From Gemmatimonadota bacterium (GTDB taxonomy: Bacteria > Gemmatimonadota > Gemmatimonadetes > Palauibacterales > Palauibacteraceae), in assembly GCA_022825725.1 (NCBI GenBank), contig JAJDWE010000075.1:107501-171500 (forward strand): a stretch of 64,000 nucleotides of DNA, given 5' to 3'. Below are positions 59,534-64,000 of this stretch, piece after piece. The translations under genes were made by a program, and so were the position numbers. The stretch's first letter is position 1, and each line of letters opens with the position of its first letter. The notes beneath the pieces were generated by a model that was given only the letters and a program-made list of their open reading frames with translations, was not told the DNA's origin and searched no databases.

Positions 59534-60397
59534 TTAGGGGGCCTCCATCGGCGACGACGCGCCGCTCGCCGCCCCCCGTGGACGGGCCCGAACCGGAAGC
59601 ACGGAATGCCCGAGATCTCCCAGCGATTCGACCCGGACTTCGCAGCCGTAGGTCGAGGCCAGGGCCGGCGAGCGGAGCACTTCGCCCGGCGGGCCGGCAG
59701 CCACCCCCTCTCCCTCCGCCAGCAGGATCATTCGATCGGCGTAGCGGCTCGCCAGCTGCATGTCGTGCGTGATGCAGATGACGGTGAGGGCTTCGTCGCG
59801 CACGCGCTCGCGGAGCGCATCGAAGATCCACAGTGCGTGCCTGAAGTCGAGGTGGGCGGAGGGTTCGTCCAGGATCAGGATTCCGGGTTCCTGTACGATG
59901 GCGCGGGCGAGCTTCGCGCGCTGGCGCTCTCCACCCGACAGTTCGGCGAGCGGTCGGTGCGCGAGGTGATCGAGGCCGGCCCACGCCAGCGCGTTCCCGA
60001 TGACTTCCTCGTCCCTCGGAGCGAGAGGCGCCCACGGACTCACGTACGGGTTCCGGCCCAGTTCGACGTAACCGCGGAGGCTCACGCGAAGGGCCTCGGG
60101 GGGAGCATCCTGCGACACCACGGCCGTGCGCCGGGCGAGCGCCGAACGATCCCAGGAGACAAGCGGCCGGCCGTCGAGGTGCACCGACCCCTCGGATGGC
60201 TCGAGAATGCCCCCCAGCAGACGCACGAGCGTGCTCTTCCCCGCGCCGTTCGGCCCGATGACCGCAGTGAACGCGGCCACGCCGAGTTCGAGGGACAGGC
60301 CCCTGAGGGCCGGGGCGGAGGCGGACGGATAGCGGAATGTGACGTCCTCGAGCCGATAGGCCGCCGCGTCCCCCCGGTCGCCGGCCGACTCAGGCAT
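59534..60397 (-). CDS. btuD: BtuD-like ABC ATPase for cobalamin/iron-siderophore import
   Basis: A 287-aa ATPase of the FecCD-linked type. Walker A GPNGAGKST, Q-loop VVSQDAPPEA, signature LSGGERQRAKLARA, Walker B ILILDEPSAHLD and switch CITHDMQLA. It overlaps btuC by 8 nt. Because a cobalamin riboswitch precedes the cluster, cobalamin is the likely substrate. Confidence 0.9.
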   Translation of the reverse strand: MPESAGDRGDAAAYRLEDVTFRYPSASAPALRGLSLELGVAAFTAVIGPNGAGKSTLVRLLGGILEPSEGSVHLDGRPLVSWDRSALARRTAVVSQDAPPEALRVSLRGYVELGRNPYVSPWAPLAPRDEEVIGNALAWAGLDHLAHRPLAELSGGERQRAKLARAIVQEPGILILDEPSAHLDFRHALWIFDALRERVRDEALTVICITHDMQLASRYADRMILLAEGEGVAAGPPGEVLRSPALASTYGCEVRVESLGDLGHSVLPVRARPRGAASGASSPMEAP

Positions 60398-61379
60398 AAC
60401 TCCTCCTCAGGAGTACGAGGAAGAGCGGCACGCCGAGCAGCGCCGTCACCACGCCCACGGGAAGTTCGAGCGGCCGGAGCGCGACCCGGGCCACGGTATC
60501 GGCGAGGACGAGCGCGGCGGCGCCGCCGAGGGCGCCGAGCGGCAGGAGGCGTCGGTGGTCGCTGCCCCAGATCATGCGCGCGCCGTGGGGTATGACGAGA
60601 CCCACGAAGCCGATGACGCCCGCAGTACTCACCGCCACGGCGGCGAGCAGTGAGGCGATGAAGTAGGCGCTCCGCCTGACCAGTTCCACCCGCGCTCCGA
60701 GGTAGGCCGCCGCTTCCTCTCCCAGAGCGAGGGCGTTCAGGTGGCGGGAAAGCGCGAAAGACACGGTCCCGCCCGCCGCGGTCACGAGGCCGAGGGCGAC
60801 CGTGGACTCCCACCCCGCCCGCTCGAGACTTCCCATCGTCCACAGCACCGCGGCGCGCGTGGCGTCCGGTTCGGCGAGCGAGAGAAGGAGCATCACGCCG
60901 GCCCCGAAGAATGCCGAGACGACGACTCCGGCCAGGATCAGGACGTGGGTGTCGAGGCGACCCACGGCGAGTGCGACGCGAAATACGATGCCGATGGCGG
61001 CAAGGCCTCCGGCGAGGGCGAAGCCCACCGTGCCGAGATATCCCAGCACGCCTCCGAGTGCGGTGAGCGCGAGGACAGCGCCGAGCGCCGCCCCGGAGGA
61101 AACGCCGAGGAGATAGGGTTCCGCGAGCGGGTTGCGGAGCAGAGCCTGGAAAAGGGTTCCCGAAATCGTGAGCGCGATGCCCGTGAGCGCCGCGGCCGTG
61201 ATGCGGGGCAGGCGAAGCGAGAGGACGATGGTCCGCGCCGACGGATCCGTTTCCTGACCCGTGAGCGCGCGCCACACATCCGCGGGGGCAACGTTCGCGG
61301 CCCCCAGCAGGAGGCCGGAGACCGCCGCGGCGGCAAGAAGCAGAATGAGCAGGAGCGCTCCACGGCCGGTCCGCGTCAC
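60390..61379 (-). CDS. btuC: BtuC-like FecCD permease
   Basis: A 329-aa product with about ten helices. LRLPRITAAALTGIALTISGTLFQALLRNPLAEPYLLGVSSG (in parts: RNPLAEPYLLGVSSGA) is the FecCD/BtuC signature, then GVIGFVGLVIPHGARMIWG. GTG 61379 overlaps the btuF stop (GTGA), and the 3' end overlaps btuD by 8 nt. Confidence 0.93.
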   Translation of the reverse strand: MTRTGRGALLLILLLAAAAVSGLLLGAANVAPADVWRALTGQETDPSARTIVLSLRLPRITAAALTGIALTISGTLFQALLRNPLAEPYLLGVSSGAALGAVLALTALGGVLGYLGTVGFALAGGLAAIGIVFRVALAVGRLDTHVLILAGVVVSAFFGAGVMLLLSLAEPDATRAAVLWTMGSLERAGWESTVALGLVTAAGGTVSFALSRHLNALALGEEAAAYLGARVELVRRSAYFIASLLAAVAVSTAGVIGFVGLVIPHGARMIWGSDHRRLLPLGALGGAAALVLADTVARVALRPLELPVGVVTALLGVPLFLVLLRRSYA

Positions 61380-62305
61380 GAGGAACAGGAAACCGCAACC
61401 GGTTCCGGAGCGGCCGCCGGCAGTTCTCCGTGCAGCGCCACTGCGATGGACCACGCCGCCTCCGCCACGCGCGGGCCGAGGCGGCTCACGACATCGCGAT
61501 CCAGCGTGGAGATCCGACCGGCCGCGACTGCGGGGACCCGTTCCCACCCGCGGCGCGTCGCGACGTTCGGGCGCCGGTGGAGGGCTTCCGGGGCGACGGA
61601 GACGAGGATCCGTTCCGGATCGCGGTCGATGATGGCCTCGAGACTCACCCGCGGCGCGGCCGTCTCGAGATCGCCGAACACATTGGCCCCGCCGGCGATC
61701 GTGAGCAGCGAGTCGATGAAACTGCCGCCGCCGATCGTCATCGGCGGATCGGCCCAGGCGTCGTAGTAGACGCGAACGCGCGGACGACCCTCCGTGGCCC
61801 GGGAAACGGCCGCGAGCCCACGCGCAATCCGGCCGACCAGCGCGCTCCCCCCTTCCGGACAACCCACGAGCTCGCCGAGGAGGAGGACGTTGCGGCGCAG
61901 ATCCTCCAGGGTGTCGTGTCGAAGGGCCAGGGTCGGCACGCCGAGGCGCCGCAGCCGCTCCCGGCTTTCCCGGTTCGTCTCCCCATCGTAGAGGATCACG
62001 AGATCGGGGTCCCGGGCGAGCACGGCCTCCAGCGATGGGCGGATGCCGTCGCCGACGTCGGGGATTCGACGGGCTGCGGGCGGATGGACACCCCAGCGGG
62101 TGCGGCCCACGAGCCGGTCGCCGGCTCCGAGGTCGAAGAGGATCTCCGTCGCCGTCGGGATGAGGGAGACGATGCGGCGCGGTTCGGCCCGGGCGGCCAC
62201 GTCCCGACTCGGGGCGTCGCCACCGCCGGCGGTGCCGGGCGCGCCACAGGCCGCGGCGAGCGCCACGGAGACGACGGCAATCGACCGGGCCATGTTGTCC
62301 GACAT
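61376..62305 (-). CDS. btuF: BtuF-like cobalamin-binding lipoprotein
   Basis: A 309-aa periplasmic-binding-protein of the FhuD/BtuF group. Lipobox in VSVALAAAC. Blocks RRIVSLIPTATEILFDLGAGDRLVGRT (in parts) and PDLVILYDGET, VYYDAWADPPMTIGGGSFID and VSRLGPRVAEAAW fit. The single hinge helix and small size are typical of BtuF. Preceded by the cobalamin riboswitch. Confidence 0.92.
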   Translation of the reverse strand: MSDNMARSIAVVSVALAAACGAPGTAGGGDAPSRDVAARAEPRRIVSLIPTATEILFDLGAGDRLVGRTRWGVHPPAARRIPDVGDGIRPSLEAVLARDPDLVILYDGETNRESRERLRRLGVPTLALRHDTLEDLRRNVLLLGELVGCPEGGSALVGRIARGLAAVSRATEGRPRVRVYYDAWADPPMTIGGGSFIDSLLTIAGGANVFGDLETAAPRVSLEAIIDRDPERILVSVAPEALHRRPNVATRRGWERVPAVAAGRISTLDRDVVSRLGPRVAEAAWSIAVALHGELPAAAPEPVAVSCSS

Positions 62306-62392
62306 CCATCCCCCGCTTCCAGTCCGAACGGGGGAGCGCGCCGGGACCCGGCGCGACGGAGGACCCCGCTCTTCCCGCGAAGAGCATGCGTT

Positions 62393-62527
62393 GGCAGTAA
62401 CGGGCTGCCGGGGGCATGGAGGAGCACGTCTCCTGGCTCGAGGCCGCTCGCTCGGTGGGGCCTCTCACAGTGGCGGGGCCGCGCCGGATTCTCACCGACT
62501 TCCGTTTGCCCCTCCATGTCCGCGCGT
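62393..62527 (-). promoter_or_regulatory. Cobalamin (AdoCbl-type) riboswitch
   Basis: Minus strand, in order: a stem CATGGAG (62518-62512) paired with CTCCATG (62421-62415), GGAAGTCGGTGAGAATCCG, CCCCGCCACTGTGA, and the B12-box AGCCAGGAGACGTGC. These are the conserved elements of the cobalamin riboswitch. It lies 88 bases upstream of btuF. GGCAG/CTGCC at its 3' end may form part of the switch to a terminator or sequester the ribosome site. End points are approximate. Confidence 0.93.
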
Positions 62528-62534
62528 CGCCGCC

Positions 62535-62564
62535 AAGATGGGCGCCGCCGTCCGCGACGCGCAA
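62535..62564 (-). promoter_or_regulatory. Possible promoter of the riboswitch-btuFCD transcript
   Basis: TTGCGC (62564-62559) and CATCTT (62540-62535) with an 18-bp spacer lie just upstream of the riboswitch 5' end. The -10 box is weak, as for the tRNA-Pro candidate. Confidence 0.35.
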
Positions 62565-62604
62565 GAAACGGCGCTACGGCCCGTCAGGCGGCCCTTCGCG
62601 CTCC

Positions 62605-63144
62605 TCAGGGCTCGAAGCGGCCGAAGTCCTCGGGATCCAGCCCCTTGAGGTAGTCGCTCAGCGGCTCGTCCGGGGCGCGGGACGGCCCGGTCTCGGGGGG
62701 CGGCGCCTCTTCTCCCTCCATCCCGGTCTCATCGATCTCGAAGGCGCTCGCTTCGAGGAGACTCTCCGCCGCGTGAATCGGGACCCCCGCGCGAAGGGCC
62801 AGCGCGATGCTGTCGCTGGGACGGGCGTCGATGGAGATGAACTCGTCCTCCCGCCGAAACACGAGCGACGCGTAGTAGGTGTTGTCGACGACCTTCGTGA
62901 TCAGGACCCGGACGAAGGCGCTGTCCAACCCGCGCACCACCGCGTTGAAGAGATCGTGTGTGAGAGGACGCGTGAACTGGACTCCGGCGAGTTCCATCGC
63001 GATCGCCGAGGCCTCGCCGGGTCCGATCCAGATCGGGAGGAAACGCTCGCCCTCCTTCTCCTTGAGGATGACGACGGGAGCACCCGTCGTCTTGTCGAGC
63101 CCGAGGCTGGCCACGGCAACCTCCCGCATCCCGGACTCCGTCAT
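62605..63144 (-). CDS. Bifunctional nuclease family (DUF151) protein
   Basis: A 179-aa product of the BFN family. Blocks VVILKEKEGERFLPIWIGPGEASAIAMELAG (in parts), RPLTHDLFNAVVRGLDS and ARPSDSIALALRAGVPIHAAES fit. Plant and bacterial homologues show RNase/DNase activity. The C-terminal 40 residues are acidic and proline-rich. ATG 63144 or an internal Met at 63129 may be the start. metK ends 33 nt upstream in the same direction. Confidence 0.9.
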   Translation of the reverse strand: MTESGMREVAVASLGLDKTTGAPVVILKEKEGERFLPIWIGPGEASAIAMELAGVQFTRPLTHDLFNAVVRGLDSAFVRVLITKVVDNTYYASLVFRREDEFISIDARPSDSIALALRAGVPIHAAESLLEASAFEIDETGMEGEEAPPPETGPSRAPDEPLSDYLKGLDPEDFGRFEP

Positions 63145-63177
63145 CCCGGTCCCCGGTTCCTTTCGGGGAGCTGACGC

Positions 63178-64000
63178 CTATCCCGCCAGGGCATCGATCC
63201 GATCGGTTCTCTCCCATGTGAACCCATCGCCTTCGGGCTCCCGGCCGAAATGCCCGTAGGCGGCCGTCCGGCGGTAGATCGGCTTGCGGAGCCCGAGCCG
63301 CTCGATGATCGCCCGCGGCCGAAGATCGAAGACCTCCGTCACCCGGCGCGCGAGTTCGTCGTCCGGCCGGCGCCCGGTGCCGAAGGTGTCGACCATCACG
63401 CTGACCGGCTCGTCGACGCCGATGGCGTAAGCGAGCTGGACCTCCGCCCGCCGCGCGAGTTCCGCCGCGACGATGTTCTTCGCAATCCACCGCGCGGCGT
63501 AAGCGGCGGACCGGTCGACCTTCGACGGATCCTTCCCCGAAAAGGCGCCGCCGCCGTGCCGACCCAGGCCGCCGTACGTATCCACGATGATCTTCCGCCC
63601 CGTGAGGCCCGCATCGCCCTGCGGTCCGCCGATCTCGAAACGACCCGTGGGGTTGATGTGACACTGTGCGCGGCCTTCGTCGTAGAGCTCGTCCGGCAGA
63701 ACGGGCCCGATGACCTCTTCCCGGATCGCCGTCTCGATCTCGTCCTGTGCGATGTCCCCGTCGTGCTGGGCCGAAACGACCACCGCCGTGACGCGGGCCG
63801 GTTCTCCGTCCCGGTATTCGACCGACACCTGGGCCTTCCCGTCCGGCCGCAGCCAGCCGATGCCGCCAGCTCGCCGCACGTCGGCGAGGCGCTTCACCAG
63901 CGCGTGGGCCAGCATGATGGGCAGGGGCATCAGCTCCGGCGTCTCATCGGTCGCGTATCCGAACATCATCCCCTGATCTCCAGCGCCACCGACATCCACG
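63178..64000 (-). CDS. metK: S-adenosylmethionine synthetase (5' end outside window)
   Basis: Makes S-adenosylmethionine from methionine and ATP. About 273 C-terminal residues are visible. Blocks [64 protein letters not shown] are diagnostic. The start and N-terminal domain lie beyond the right edge. It is the first of two co-directional genes with the BFN gene, near the B12 transport locus. Confidence 0.97.
   Translation of the reverse strand, partial: VDVGGAGDQGMMFGYATDETPELMPLPIMLAHALVKRLADVRRAGGIGWLRPDGKAQVSVEYRDGEPARVTAVVVSAQHDGDIAQDEIETAIREEVIGPVLPDELYDEGRAQCHINPTGRFEIGGPQGDAGLTGRKIIVDTYGGLGRHGGGAFSGKDPSKVDRSAAYAARWIAKNIVAAELARRAEVQLAYAIGVDEPVSVMVDTFGTGRRPDDELARRVTEVFDLRPRAIIERLGLRKPIYRRTAAYGHFGREPEGDGFTWERTDRIDALAG

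Noticed and set aside
1-64000. CRISPR arrays, insertion sequences, integrases and attachment sites
   Set aside because: No regularly spaced repeats, transposase motifs or terminal inverted repeats were seen; the only tandem repeats are coding (mlaD) or very short (6625-6666).

Overview
The window is dense, G+C-rich bacterial chromosome with genes packed end to end, many sharing 1-13 nt start/stop overlaps (ATGA, GTGA, TTGA). The organism has an outer membrane (LptE, LpxH, an MlaEFD lipid-transport locus, many lipoproteins) and respires aerobically (complete haem-copper oxidase, several c-type cytochromes). It uses coprohaem chemistry (HemQ) and decodes selenocysteine (tRNA-Sec and SelB). This mix fits a diderm, non-proteobacterial aerobe; Gemmatimonadota is my best guess, by inference only. 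No rRNA, insertion sequence, phage or CRISPR array is visible.

Layout. 1-6.6 kb, plus strand: end of a TM2-like protein, hemQ, then a histidine-degradation run hutH-formiminotransferase-hutU-hutI. 6.65-13.5 kb, minus strand: a five-gene unit of an ATP/ADP-carrier-like transporter fused to HEAT repeats and a cNMP-binding-like domain, a response regulator, a soluble histidine kinase, an exported kinase-fold protein and an exported PPP-type phosphatase. tRNA-Pro and rdgB follow. 14.3-19.9 kb: haem A/O synthesis and cytochrome c oxidase (ctaB, subunits IV, III, I, II). 20-33 kb, minus strand: a cupredoxin lipoprotein, three cytochrome c proteins carrying five CxxCH motifs, a CydA-like oxidase without CydB, a radical SAM protein, a double-Usp protein, an ABC exporter, a ferredoxin, a zinc-ribbon protein and an Mrp/ApbC ATPase. 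Three of these proteins share a PCP_red-like domain.

33.1-34.0 kb carries a small membrane protein and a HmuY-like protein. 34.0-47.0 kb is one compact 16-gene minus-strand run: a ten-gene Mrp/Mbh-type cation antiporter, then a hotdog thioesterase, an MDR oxidoreductase, an Nramp-like transporter, a 74-aa membrane protein, an acyl-CoA ligase and hemC. 47.1-53.6 kb is envelope biogenesis: lptE, a LolA-like lipoprotein, ybgC-like, lpxH, a DUF5683-like protein, tRNA-Sec, ridA and mlaEFD. 53.6-58.2 kb carries greA, tmRNA, a ptsN-like EIIA gene, a zinc-ribbon protein, selB and recO. 58.2-62.6 kb is a cobalamin-riboswitch-controlled btuFCD locus followed by a lipoprotein gene. The window ends with a bifunctional-nuclease family gene and the 3' part of metK.

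Two clusters deserve most attention: the putative extracytoplasmic phosphorylation unit (6.65-13.5 kb), and the CydA-like oxidase with its cytochromes and PCP_red-domain companions (20-33 kb). The only intergenic stretch over 300 bases is 54090-54738, which holds a terminator, tmRNA and a promoter. The 299-base gap at 62306-62604 holds the cobalamin riboswitch and a possible promoter.
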